The position numbers and the translations under genes are program-made. Positions 28,200 to 37,352 of a stretch of DNA of 64,000 nt are shown here, piece by piece. Source of the stretch: Oscillospiraceae bacterium (GTDB taxonomy: Bacteria > Bacillota > Clostridia > Oscillospirales > Ruminococcaceae); contig WRKL01000002.1 of the NCBI GenBank assembly GCA_009778115.1, positions 1 through 64,000 of the forward strand, in the 5' to 3' direction. Each line of letters starts with the position of its first letter. Position 1 is the stretch's first letter. The notes beneath the pieces are model-generated. The model had not been told where the DNA came from. It searched no databases and saw only the letters and a list, made by a program, of their open reading frames with translations.

Positions 28200-29975
28200 A
28201 TGGAAAACAGTGTTGGGATTATCAAAAAAGTTTCCGGACCGCTGGTAGTTGCCGGCGGTATGCGAAGCGCTAATATGTTCGATGTCGTTCATGTTAGTAA
28301 ACACCGCTTAATTGGAGAAATCATCGAAATGCACGGCGACCTTGCCTCTATACAGGTTTATGAGGAAACCTCCGGATTAGGTCCGGGCGAAGAAGTTTTG
28401 TCTCTGGGAAGTCCGCTCAGCGTTGAGTTGGGTCCCGGACTTATGAGTAATATTTATGACGGTATACAACGTCCTTTGGATGCGATAAAAGCAAAAATCG
28501 GAACCAATCTTGAACGCGGAATACAGGTTCCTTCGCTTGACCGTGAAAGCAAATGGAAATTTGTGCCTTCCAAAAAACTGGGTGATAAGGTTGTCGGCGG
28601 CGATGTAATCGGAACGGTACAGGAAACGGAAATTATCGTCCACAAAATCATGGTCCCTCACGGATGCGACGGCGAAATTACCGGATTGGAAGAAGGCGAA
28701 TTTACCGTAACCGAAAAGATCGGCACGGTTAAAAAAACCGACGGCAAGATTCAGAATTTGACCCTGATGCAGGAATGGCCCGTGCGTAAAGGCCGCCCTT
28801 ACAAAGAAAAATTACCCCCGGATATTCCCCTTATTTCGGGTCAGCGTATTATTGACACACTCTTTCCTATCGCCAAGGGCGGTGTCGCCGCTATCCCCGG
28901 TCCTTTCGGGAGCGGGAAAACCGTCGTCCAGCATCAGCTCGCAAAATGGGCGGATGCGGACATTATAGTATACATCGGGTGCGGAGAACGCGGCAACGAA
29001 ATGACCGACGTTTTGTTGGAATTCCCTGAAATTCTTGATCCGAAAACCGGAAAATCCCTTATGGAAAGAACCGTACTCATCGCAAACACATCGGATATGC
29101 CGGTCGCCGCGCGGGAAGCATCGGTTTACACCGGGATCACGATTGCCGAATATTACCGCGATATGGGATATAGTGTAGCACTGCTTGCGGACTCCACCTC
29201 ACGCTGGGCGGAAGCACTCCGCGAAATGTCGGGACGCCTGGAAGAAATGCCGGGTGAAGAAGGTTACCCCGCTTATCTCGCAAGCCGGCTTGCCAGCTTT
29301 TATGAACGTGCCGGGCGTGTTATAACTGCCGGGACTGAAGAACGTCAGGGTGTGCTTAGCGTTATCGGCGCGGTTTCACCTCCGGGCGGAGATATATCCG
29401 AACCGGTATCTCAGGCTACTCTGCGTATCGTCAAAGTGTTCTGGAGCCTGGATTCTGCGCTTGCTTATCGCCGTCACTTCCCGGCAATAAACTGGCTGAA
29501 CAGTTATTCGCTCTACCTTGATTCGATGCAGGATTGGTTTGAAAAAAACATAGCAAAAGACTGGACGGATCTCAGACTGAAAATTATGTATCTTTTGCAG
29601 GAAGAAGCGGAACTCGACGAAATCGTCAAACTGGTCGGTATCGACGCTTTAGGTCCTAATGACCGGATGAAACTTGAAGCTTCCCGGTCTATCCGCGAAG
29701 ACTATCTTCATCAGGATGCTTTCCACGAAATTGACACTTTCTCGTCTACCAAACGCCAATATCTTATGCTGAACCTCATCGCTGCGTATTACGACCTTTC
29801 GGTCAAGGCTTTGGAAAGAGGGATAAAAATCAATCAATTGATTGATCTGCCCGTCCGTGAGCGGATAGGAAGATTCAAATATGTAACCGAAGATGAAATA
29901 CAAAAAGAGTTTGAATCCGTAAATGCACAGTTGCAAAAAGAAATCGGCGATTTTTCATCAGTTGAGGAGGAATAG
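28200..29975 (+). CDS. ntpA: V-type ATP synthase catalytic subunit A
   Basis: The 591-residue catalytic subunit has the Walker A motif G-P-F-G-S-G-K-T near residue 235, the Walker B region [11 protein letters not shown] and the large non-homologous insert typical of V/A-type A subunits before the P-loop. Three copies alternate with subunit B in the head. Confidence 0.98.
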   Translation: MENSVGIIKKVSGPLVVAGGMRSANMFDVVHVSKHRLIGEIIEMHGDLASIQVYEETSGLGPGEEVLSLGSPLSVELGPGLMSNIYDGIQRPLDAIKAKIGTNLERGIQVPSLDRESKWKFVPSKKLGDKVVGGDVIGTVQETEIIVHKIMVPHGCDGEITGLEEGEFTVTEKIGTVKKTDGKIQNLTLMQEWPVRKGRPYKEKLPPDIPLISGQRIIDTLFPIAKGGVAAIPGPFGSGKTVVQHQLAKWADADIIVYIGCGERGNEMTDVLLEFPEILDPKTGKSLMERTVLIANTSDMPVAAREASVYTGITIAEYYRDMGYSVALLADSTSRWAEALREMSGRLEEMPGEEGYPAYLASRLASFYERAGRVITAGTEERQGVLSVIGAVSPPGGDISEPVSQATLRIVKVFWSLDSALAYRRHFPAINWLNSYSLYLDSMQDWFEKNIAKDWTDLRLKIMYLLQEEAELDEIVKLVGIDALGPNDRMKLEASRSIREDYLHQDAFHEIDTFSSTKRQYLMLNLIAAYYDLSVKALERGIKINQLIDLPVRERIGRFKYVTEDEIQKEFESVNAQLQKEIGDFSSVEEE

Positions 29976-29978
29976 AGT

Positions 29979-31349
29979 ATGCCAAAAGAATATCGTACTA
30001 TTCAGGAGGTAGCCGGTCCCCTTATGCTCGTCCGTGATGTAGAGGGTGTTACCTATAATGAGCTGGGCGAAATAAAGCTGGCAAACGGCGAAACCCGTCG
30101 TTGCCGCGTGCTTGAAATAAGCGGTTCGGATGCGTTGGTTCAGTTGTTTGAAAACAGTGCGGGTATTAATCTGGACGAAGGCAGAGTAATTTTTTTGGGA
30201 CACGGTATCGAATTGGGTGTATCCGAAGATATGCTCGGACGGGTTTTTGACGGCATGGGTAACCCTATTGACAGCGGCTTGGCTATTATACCCGAAAAAC
30301 GTCTGGATATAAACGGCGTACCCATGAATCCCACTGCGCGCGACTATCCTGAAGAGTTCATCCAAACCGGGATCAGTGCAATAGACGGGTTGAACACCCT
30401 TGTCCGCGGTCAAAAGCTTCCTGTGTTTTCGGCAAGCGGACTTCCGCACGCTAACCTTGCCGCACAAATCGCAAGGCAATCCAAGGTTTTGGGCACGGAT
30501 ACGGAATTTGCAGTTGTTTTCGCCGCCGTGGGTATAACCTTTGAGGAATCCAACTTCTTTGTCGAGGACTTTACGCGTACCGGCGCTATTGAACATTCTG
30601 TTTTGTTCATCAACCTGGCAAACGACCCTGCTATCGAGCGTATTGCAACTCCGCGTATCGCGCTTACGGCAGCGGAATATCTTGCTTTTGACCTTGGTAT
30701 GCACGTTCTTGTTATCATTACGGATATAACCAACTATGCCGATGCTCTGCGCGAGGTTTCCGCGGCTCGTAAAGAAGTTCCGGGAAGACGCGGTTACCCG
30801 GGTTATATGTACACCGATCTTGCGTGTATGTATGAGCGCGCCGGACGGCTTCAGGGTAAGGATGGAAGTATCACCTTTATTCCGATACTTACCATGCCCG
30901 AAGACGACAAAACCCATCCAATCCCCGACCTTACGGGTTATATTACCGAAGGACAGATCATACTTTCCCGCGAGCTTTACCGCAAGAACCTTTCTCCGCC
31001 TATCGACGTTCTCCCTTCGCTTTCACGGCTTAAGGATAAGGGTATCGGCAAAAATAAAACCAGAGAAGACCACGCCAACACCATGAACCAGCTTTTTGCC
31101 GCTTATGCAAGGGGTAAAGAAGCTAAGGAATTGATGGTCATACTGGGCGAAGCGGCTTTGACCGATATTGATAAACTATATGCGAAATTTTCGGACGAAT
31201 TCGAAAAGCAATATGTTTCTCAAGGCTACAACACCAACCGCAGTATCGAGGAAACCCTTAACCTTGGCTGGAAACTCCTCTCGATTCTGCCCCGCAGTGA
31301 ATTGAAGCGTATCAAAGACGAATATATCGACTTGTATTACGGCAAATAA
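29979..31349 (+). CDS. ntpB: V-type ATP synthase subunit B
   Basis: The 456-residue non-catalytic nucleotide-binding subunit lacks the P-loop: the region reads [10 protein letters not shown]. It shows V-R-G-Q-K-L-P-V-F and [14 protein letters not shown]. It starts three bases after ntpA's stop, with a GAGGAGG site inside the end of ntpA. Confidence 0.98.
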   Translation: MPKEYRTIQEVAGPLMLVRDVEGVTYNELGEIKLANGETRRCRVLEISGSDALVQLFENSAGINLDEGRVIFLGHGIELGVSEDMLGRVFDGMGNPIDSGLAIIPEKRLDINGVPMNPTARDYPEEFIQTGISAIDGLNTLVRGQKLPVFSASGLPHANLAAQIARQSKVLGTDTEFAVVFAAVGITFEESNFFVEDFTRTGAIEHSVLFINLANDPAIERIATPRIALTAAEYLAFDLGMHVLVIITDITNYADALREVSAARKEVPGRRGYPGYMYTDLACMYERAGRLQGKDGSITFIPILTMPEDDKTHPIPDLTGYITEGQIILSRELYRKNLSPPIDVLPSLSRLKDKGIGKNKTREDHANTMNQLFAAYARGKEAKELMVILGEAALTDIDKLYAKFSDEFEKQYVSQGYNTNRSIEETLNLGWKLLSILPRSELKRIKDEYIDLYYGK

Positions 31350-31389
31350 GGGTTGAATGATAACCGCGGCAGGAGTTACGCCCTACGAA

Positions 31390-31408
31390 TCAGGGAATTA
31401 TTCCCTGA
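31390..31408 (+). other. Short palindrome between ntpB and ntpD
   Basis: TCAGGGAAT-T-ATTCCCTGA is a perfect nine-pair inverted repeat in the 82-base gap before subunit D. No T-run follows. It may be a stability hairpin in the long operon mRNA. Confidence 0.45.
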
Positions 31409-31431
31409 AAGATTAATATGGGGGTTTTTAT

Positions 31432-32109
31432 ATGTCTGTAATTAACGTAAGTCCAACCCGTATGGAACTTACTAAAATAAAGAAAAGGCTTGCTGTCGCT
31501 ACCAAAGGGCACAAACTGCTTAAAGATAAGCGCGATGAGCTTATGCGCCGCTTTTTGGACACGGTACGCGAAACTAAAGACCTGAGGGAACGTGTTGAAG
31601 TCAAAATCGCCGAAGCCAACCGGAGTTTTGCTTTAGCCAGTTCGATAACACAACGGGAAGCGATCGCCACAGCTTTGATGCTGCCCAAACAAAAGGTAAG
31701 CTTGAATATTTCCGCAAAGAATGTAATGGGCGTGAATATCCCGGTTTTCGATATAGAAGAAAAAACACGCAGCAAGGACGACTCCCTATCTTACGGATAT
31801 GCTTTCACCAGCGGAGATTTAGATAATTCTATTTCTATATTATCTGAAACCTTTAGCGACCTGCTTCTGCTTGCGGAAAAAGAAAAGATGATCCAGATGC
31901 TTGCAGTGGAAATCGAAAAAACACGCCGCCGTGTCAACGCTTTGGAATATGTTATGATTCCTAATTATCAGGATACAATACGTTATATCACCATGAAACT
32001 GGGCGAAAACGAGCGCGGCAATATTACTCGCCTTATGAAAGTCAAAGATATGATGGTAGAAAAACAAATCGAAGCAAGAAAAAGGCAGAACGAAGCGTTG
32101 TCAGGATAA
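31432..32109 (+). CDS. ntpD: V-type ATP synthase subunit D
   Basis: A 225-residue, helical axle protein beginning with V-S-P-T-R-M-E-L-type residues and G-H-K-L-L-K-D-K-R-D-E-L-M, with N-A-L-E-Y-V-M-I-P near the C-terminus. It transmits rotation from the head to the K ring and is the last gene of the operon. Confidence 0.96.
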   Translation: MSVINVSPTRMELTKIKKRLAVATKGHKLLKDKRDELMRRFLDTVRETKDLRERVEVKIAEANRSFALASSITQREAIATALMLPKQKVSLNISAKNVMGVNIPVFDIEEKTRSKDDSLSYGYAFTSGDLDNSISILSETFSDLLLLAEKEKMIQMLAVEIEKTRRRVNALEYVMIPNYQDTIRYITMKLGENERGNITRLMKVKDMMVEKQIEARKRQNEALSG

Positions 32110-32216
32110 TAGGCGAGATAGGCAATGCGCTGATCTGATTGAAATATACGGTTGATTCCGCCGTGTGTATTATACTTTCAGATATTTATTATTTTTATTA
32201 TACAAGAGGTAAAACA

Positions 32217-33047
32217 ATGAGCATTAATAACGAATTAATTATTTCCGGAGATAACGTTGATATAGCCATTGAAAAAGGCTGTAAGCAACTGGGGCTTTCC
32301 AAAGACGATGTTACGATCGAAATAATCGAAAAAGAACAAAAAAGTTTGTTCGGGAAATTAAAATCACCCGCTTCGGTACGGCTTATCAGCAAAATATCGG
32401 ATTCTTTCGGCTCGAACAAAGGAGCTAAGGCAAAGGCATATCTTACAAAAATATTATCGGTTATGGACATTGGTGAGTTTGACGTAAGCATGGAAGAAAC
32501 CGAAGAAGCCGCGCTTATTGAACTGAACGGTGAAAATATAGATGAAGTAGTGGGACGGCACGGCGAAACACTGGATGCAATACAATATCTGTCTTCATTG
32601 GTCGCGAATGCCGGCGGCGGCGATTATTACAAAATTACGATAGACTGCAAGGGTTTTCGCAAAAAGAGAGAACAGGAACTTGCAAAATTAGCATCTTCGG
32701 TAGCTGCCGTGGTTAAAAGGACGGGGAATTCCTCAACCCTCGAATCTATGAATCCTTTTGAACGGCGTGTTGTCCATGCCGCAATATCCAAAATAGAGGG
32801 CGTTTCCTCAAGATCTATAGGCGAGGAACCTAACCGAAAAATAGTAGTAACATCGGATAGGGTCACTCCAGGCGGCAGATATAGCGGCAGACGTCCGGCA
32901 TTTCCGGTCGAAAGAAAACCCCGCTCCGAACCGTCCGTACCAAAAGGCAACGGCGATATTTACAGCTTTGAAAAGGGGTTCAAAAAACAGGAATCCAAGG
33001 AAGAAAAATTGGCGAAACTTTATTCTAAGATCGATATTGAAGAATAG
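32217..33047 (+). CDS. khpB: RNA-binding protein KhpB (Jag), KH and R3H domains
   Basis: About 276 residues: an N-terminal Jag domain (residues 1-50, S-L-F-G-K-L-K), a KH domain around the I-G/V-G-R-H-G-E-T-L-D-A-I-Q motif, and an R3H domain with N-P-F-E-R-R-V-V-H. A Gly/Arg/Pro-rich basic tail follows. KhpB with KhpA binds many transcripts and influences cell elongation in other Firmicutes. The gene normally follows rnpA-yidC; here it follows the V-ATPase operon. The start at 32217 with an AGAGG site gives the family N-terminus; a longer frame upstream is unlikely. Confidence 0.92.
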   Translation: MSINNELIISGDNVDIAIEKGCKQLGLSKDDVTIEIIEKEQKSLFGKLKSPASVRLISKISDSFGSNKGAKAKAYLTKILSVMDIGEFDVSMEETEEAALIELNGENIDEVVGRHGETLDAIQYLSSLVANAGGGDYYKITIDCKGFRKKREQELAKLASSVAAVVKRTGNSSTLESMNPFERRVVHAAISKIEGVSSRSIGEEPNRKIVVTSDRVTPGGRYSGRRPAFPVERKPRSEPSVPKGNGDIYSFEKGFKKQESKEEKLAKLYSKIDIEE

Positions 33048-33173
33048 TGTGAACCCCCGTGGAACAAAATTTGCGGCAGCTGCTGCAAACCGCAGTAAAA
33101 TATACCGCACCGATGATTATTTTGTCGCATTAGATTTTTTACAGCATACTATAAACTAAGCGGAAAACCCGCA

Positions 33174-33252
33174 CGCTGTAGGACGGTAAGTGGCAAAATA
33201 CGAGGTATCCCACATTTTGCCCATAGGGGAGCTTACGTTCTACATTACAGCG
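33174..33252. other. Long imperfect stem-loop after khpB
   Basis: CGCTGTA at 33174-33180 pairs with TACAGCG at 33246-33252. Inside it, ACGGTAAG pairs with CTTACGT allowing a bulge, and GGCAAAAT pairs with ATTTTGCC. The result is a nested stem of nearly 80 bases. It has no T-run and lies just before a separate terminator. It may be a structured RNA or a palindromic repeat. Confidence 0.5.
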
Positions 33253-33271
33253 GCACGGATCCCGCTTGATA

Positions 33272-33306
33272 TAAAAATCCCCCCGGCAATCGCTGGGGGG
33301 ATTTTT
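33272..33306. terminator. Bidirectional terminator between khpB and thiT
   Basis: AAAAATCCCCCC and GGGGGGATTTTT form a perfect 12-pair stem around a short loop between two convergent genes, with T-runs in both directions. Confidence 0.92.
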
Positions 33307-33336
33307 ACTTTCGCGTATTTTCGCACCCTTTTTGTG

Positions 33337-33915
33337 CTAATTCTCTGTTTCTAATCTATTTTGCACATAAGACAATCCGATCAGCAATCCGGCTGCTACG
33401 GAAGTAATCACTATTTCGGGTCCCATATAACCTATGTTGTACACAAACGAGTACAGAACGGCAGACCAGTCTTCGGGAGCATATTCACCCCACACGATCG
33501 CACCTATGATAAAATGACAGACAAATCTTGCGGAAACTCCAAGTATACTTCCGGCTATAATCGACATAGCAGGATTTTTTATAATATCCTTAAATATTCC
33601 TGCCAGACCTACCACCGCGAACGCTACCAAAAAGTCCAAAACTATCACAGCGAAAAAAGACCCCGGTGTCTTCGCAAAGCTGGGAAGATCACCCAACCCC
33701 TGCAACAATAATTGCAGGACACCATGTACAAAACCGCAGCCTATTCCCCAGCGCACACCATATTTATACGCTAAAAATACGATAGGCAGCATACTCGCGG
33801 GAGTGATTGATCCGCCGTAAGCCCAAAACGCTCCTATTTTGAAATAAGACAGTGCCAGACCTAACGCCAGCAACACCCCGCTTTCGGCAAGCATAAATGT
33901 TTTTCTGTTCTCCAT
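33337..33915 (-). CDS. thiT: Thiamine transporter ThiT (ECF S component)
   Basis: A 192-residue membrane protein with six spans. It has the ThiT-like features A-S-M-L-P-I-V-F-L-A-Y-K-Y-G-x-x-W-G, H-G-V-L-Q-L, and the stretch S-A-R-F-V-C-H-F-I-I-G. It binds thiamine and works with an ECF energising module (EcfA, EcfA', EcfT) that is not in this window. The start at 33915 has an AAAGGAA site; a longer frame exists. The TPP riboswitch upstream confirms the substrate. Confidence 0.93.
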   Translation of the reverse strand: MENRKTFMLAESGVLLALGLALSYFKIGAFWAYGGSITPASMLPIVFLAYKYGVRWGIGCGFVHGVLQLLLQGLGDLPSFAKTPGSFFAVIVLDFLVAFAVVGLAGIFKDIIKNPAMSIIAGSILGVSARFVCHFIIGAIVWGEYAPEDWSAVLYSFVYNIGYMGPEIVITSVAAGLLIGLSYVQNRLETEN

Positions 33916-33960
33916 TTTAAAAAATTCCTTTCTATTTAAGCGCAATAAAATACGCCTTAA

Positions 33961-34030
33961 TACAAAATAAAAATCCCACAATCTTTACAGTCGATACAGT
34001 AATACCTGTTAAGTCTGTGAAATTTGTGGA
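33961..34030 (-). terminator. Riboswitch expression platform (terminator hairpin)
   Basis: On the minus strand CCACAAATTTCACAG pairs with CTGTAAAGATTGTGG at 33975-34030, followed by ATTTTTATTTT. It lies between the TPP aptamer and thiT and is the probable terminator formed when TPP is bound. Confidence 0.65.
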
Positions 34031-34042
34031 ACTATCAATAAA

Positions 34043-34128
34043 TCTCCCTACGACGGTATTAACCATATCAGGTTCAAAGGGACCGGAGGGGATTCCTCAC
34101 ATCTCAGCCGTTTATACAGCGCCCCTGA
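34043..34128 (-). promoter_or_regulatory. TPP (THI-box) riboswitch
   Basis: On the minus strand the aptamer shows CAGGGGCGC at the 5' side and GCTGAGAT. CCTTTGAACCTGAT follows, then GGTTAATACCG and CGTAGGGA, i.e. all conserved blocks of the thiamine pyrophosphate riboswitch in order. It stands upstream of thiT and should turn it off when TPP is plentiful. Confidence 0.96.
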
Positions 34129-34151
34129 TTTTTATGTATTCATTTTTTATT

Positions 34152-34180
34152 ATAATAATATCTCTGTTCGTTTTTGTCAA
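34152..34180 (-). promoter_or_regulatory. thiT promoter
   Basis: On the minus strand a perfect TTGACA (34175-34180), a 17-base spacer and TATTAT (34152-34157) lie immediately before the riboswitch, so that transcription would begin close to its first base. Confidence 0.8.
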
Positions 34181-34367
34181 GTGTTTTTTCAAAATCTTTT
34201 GTTCTTTTTTATTATTTATTCGTCTTTTCGAATATTTTCGGCGGCTTACAGGCGTTTTCCATAGTTTGATTCAATCAGGAAATATTTTTAACGAAAACAT
34301 TTTAACTTTTTATAACCCGTAATTTCCCTTAAAATTATAAAGTATTTGTAAAATATTGAACTACCCC

Positions 34368-34396
34368 TTGTAATAAAGCAAAATATTTGTTAAGAT
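34368..34396 (+). promoter_or_regulatory. Possible gapA promoter
   Basis: TTGTAA, a 17-base spacer and TAAGAT (34391-34396) lie 65 bases before gapA. Each hexamer matches the consensus at only four positions. The surrounding 300 bases are AT-rich and otherwise empty apart from the thiT promoter. Confidence 0.4.
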
Positions 34397-34460
34397 GATA
34401 TTTATAATTCAAAAATAAAATGTCGGAGGAAACGTTCTCCGCGAAAGGATGGTCTGGTAA

Positions 34461-35480
<1,020 letters not shown>

Positions 35481-35504
35481 TAAAACAGAAAAGGGGATTT
35501 CACT

Positions 35505-35651
35505 GTGAAGCATATCAAAACAATTTATCGCCGTGATTTGAAAAAAACCGTTAAAACAGGCGGATGCGGCGAATGTCAAACTTCTTGTCAGTCGGCGTGC
35601 AAGACCAGCTGCACTGTAGCCAATCAAAAATGTGAAAATTTGCAAAAATAG
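35505..35651 (+). CDS. scfA: SCIFF ranthipeptide precursor (six cysteines in forty-five)
   Basis: A 48-codon gene starting with GTG at 35505 behind an AAGGGG site. The peptide starts with M-K-H-I-K-T-I and has G-G-C-G-E-C-Q-T-S-C-Q-S-A-C-K-T-S-C, then T-V-A-N-Q-K-C-E-N. The cysteines are residues 21, 24, 28, 32, 36 and 43. This is the highly conserved SCIFF family, whose cysteine sulfurs are joined by a radical SAM enzyme to carbons of acceptor residues (thioether bonds off the alpha carbon, hence ranthipeptide). The maturase gene follows after 300 bases. SCIFF is nearly universal in Clostridia; a role in quorum-like or metabolic control has been suggested but is not settled. Confidence 0.95.
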   Translation: MKHIKTIYRRDLKKTVKTGGCGECQTSCQSACKTSCTVANQKCENLQK

Positions 35652-35664
35652 CAAAAACTTTTAA

Positions 35665-35824
35665 TAGACCTCCTCGGAAATCAAAACGATGTATGAACAC
35701 AGATGATTTTTCGTCATACAAGGCAATTTTGACGAGAATATCATGGATATTTAAGGATAAACTAACGCCGTGTGACGGAAAATCTTCCGTTCATGCGTTG
35801 CGTAATGATCTTCGAGAAGGTCTA
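35665..35824 (+). mobile_element. MITE-like element, copy B (160 bp)
   Basis: It begins TAGACCTCCTCGGAAAT and ends ATCTTCGAGAAGGTCTA. It matches copy A over nearly its full length and in the same orientation, but it has only one 15-bp unit. The palindrome ACGGAAAATCTTCCGT stands at 35775-35790. It has inserted, or been kept, in the gap between the SCIFF precursor and its maturase, starting 13 bases after the precursor's stop codon. Confidence 0.8.
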
Positions 35825-35853
35825 ATTATCGGCTGCACCCATGTGCCTTTGTA

Positions 35854-35929
35854 CCCGATAAATTCGGTTGCGTATGTTAATACGATCCCGAATTTATCGG
35901 GATTGCCGATTAAAACGGCAAAATCTTTT
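35854..35929 (+). promoter_or_regulatory. Strong hairpins before the SCIFF maturase
   Basis: CCCGATAAATTCGG (35854-35867) and CCGAATTTATCGGG (35888-35901) are a perfect 14-pair inverted repeat whose loop contains a further CGTAT/ATACG stem. Next comes TGCCG-x7-CGGCA followed by AAAATCTTTTT (35904-35929), which looks like a weak terminator. Together they may attenuate read-through from the precursor into the maturase, giving more peptide than enzyme. Confidence 0.55.
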
Positions 35930-35953
35930 TGAACAAACCCTTAGGAGATTTCT

Positions 35954-37348
35954 TTGAACAATATACATAAATTTACCCTGAACGGTTATTATATAGTTCT
36001 TGATGTTCCGAGCGGAGCCATACACAGCGTTGACGAGCTTACCTATGAATTGCTTGGTATTATATGCTTCGACGAGCATGGAACGCCTGTTTTGCCGCCG
36101 GATGCGAACAAAACTCTTACCCGATATAGCAGGGATGAGATAGACGAAACGTTTGCAGAAATATATGAATTGTATCAGGACGGACTGCTGTTCAGCACAG
36201 ACGAACGGGTAGACGAATCTGTATATAATACAAAAAATGCCACGGTCAAAGCCCTTTGCTTGCATATCGCACATGATTGCAACCTGCGTTGTAAATATTG
36301 TTTTGCGGACAAAGGAACTTTCGGACAGGAAAAAGAATGGATGCGTGCAGAAACCGGAATCGCGGCTATTGATTTTTTAGCTGCAAATTCATCATTCCGC
36401 ACAAATCTGGAAGTAGATTTTTTCGGCGGGGAGCCGCTGATGAACTACGAGGTTGTGAGGACTGTCGTAGATTATGCGCGCGGTATAGAAAAAGATTTGG
36501 GCAGGCGCTTCAGATTCACATTGACTACCAACGGATTGGCATTAAATGATGCTATCATTGAACACATCAACCGGGAAATTGACAATGTCGTGCTTTCTTT
36601 GGACGGGCGCAGGGAGGTCAACGACCGAATGCGTCCGCGGATCGACGGTAAAAGCAGTTATGACATAGTCGTCGAAAAATTCCAAAAGCTTGTAAAACTG
36701 CGCCGCAGCGGACAAAGCAAAAGCCGCTCTGTTTCTTATCCGGATTATTTTATCCGCGGTACCTTTACCCGGAACAATCTTGATTTTTGCGAAGACGTTT
36801 TGCATATTGACGGTTTAGGGTTCGATCACATTTCGATAGAACCTGCAATCGGTATAAATAATGATTTTGTGATTGGGGAGCAAGATCTCCCTATAATCTT
36901 TGATGAATACGAAAGGCTTGCTAAATTACTCATAAAAAAAGAGCGTATTGGAAAACACATATGCTTCTTCCATTTCAACCTGGATTTGAGCGGGGGACCG
37001 TGCTTGCTTAAACGGCTGAAAGGCTGTGGTGCGGGTGTTGAATATCTGGCAGTCACTCCGTCGGGGGATATTTATCCTTGCCATCAATTTGTGGGTATAC
37101 CGGAATGGCAGATGGGGAATGTGCATACCGGAAAACTTGATGTGAATAAAAAAACAACCTTTTCCAAAACCTCTATTTACGAAAAAAAAGGATGCGCAGA
37201 TTGCTGGGCACGTTATTTTTGCAGTGGTGGCTGCAACGCAAACAATTACAAATATGCACAGGATATTTTAACCCCATATAATATCGAATGTGAATTACAA
37301 AAAAAGCGGCTCGAGTGCGCCATTATGATGAATGTATCCAAAGGATGA
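35954..37348 (+). CDS. scfB: SCIFF radical SAM maturase (SPASM domain)
   Basis: A 464-residue protein. An N-terminal recognition-type domain covers about residues 1-95. The radical SAM motif C-N-L-R-C-K-Y-C follows near residue 115, and G-G-E-P-L near 157. A C-terminal SPASM/Twitch region carries many cysteines (G-C-G-A-G, Y-P-C-H, then C-A-D-C and F-C-S-G-G-C) for two auxiliary Fe-S clusters. It cuts SAM to a radical and forms the thioether bonds in the SCIFF peptide. It starts at TTG 35954 with an AGGAG site six bases upstream. Its stop lies four bases before the prfB start, so prfB is probably co-transcribed. Confidence 0.95.
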   Translation: MNNIHKFTLNGYYIVLDVPSGAIHSVDELTYELLGIICFDEHGTPVLPPDANKTLTRYSRDEIDETFAEIYELYQDGLLFSTDERVDESVYNTKNATVKALCLHIAHDCNLRCKYCFADKGTFGQEKEWMRAETGIAAIDFLAANSSFRTNLEVDFFGGEPLMNYEVVRTVVDYARGIEKDLGRRFRFTLTTNGLALNDAIIEHINREIDNVVLSLDGRREVNDRMRPRIDGKSSYDIVVEKFQKLVKLRRSGQSKSRSVSYPDYFIRGTFTRNNLDFCEDVLHIDGLGFDHISIEPAIGINNDFVIGEQDLPIIFDEYERLAKLLIKKERIGKHICFFHFNLDLSGGPCLLKRLKGCGAGVEYLAVTPSGDIYPCHQFVGIPEWQMGNVHTGKLDVNKKTTFSKTSIYEKKGCADCWARYFCSGGCNANNYKYAQDILTPYNIECELQKKRLECAIMMNVSKG

Positions 37349-37352
37349 AAAA

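Noticed and set aside
29958-30917. 319-codon open frame antisense to the V-ATPase B subunit
   Set aside because: Complementary frame of a highly conserved gene; no family features.
35652-35953. A second small peptide gene between the SCIFF precursor and maturase
   Set aside because: The open frame at 35693-35932 lies mostly within the MITE and hairpins and has no start signals.
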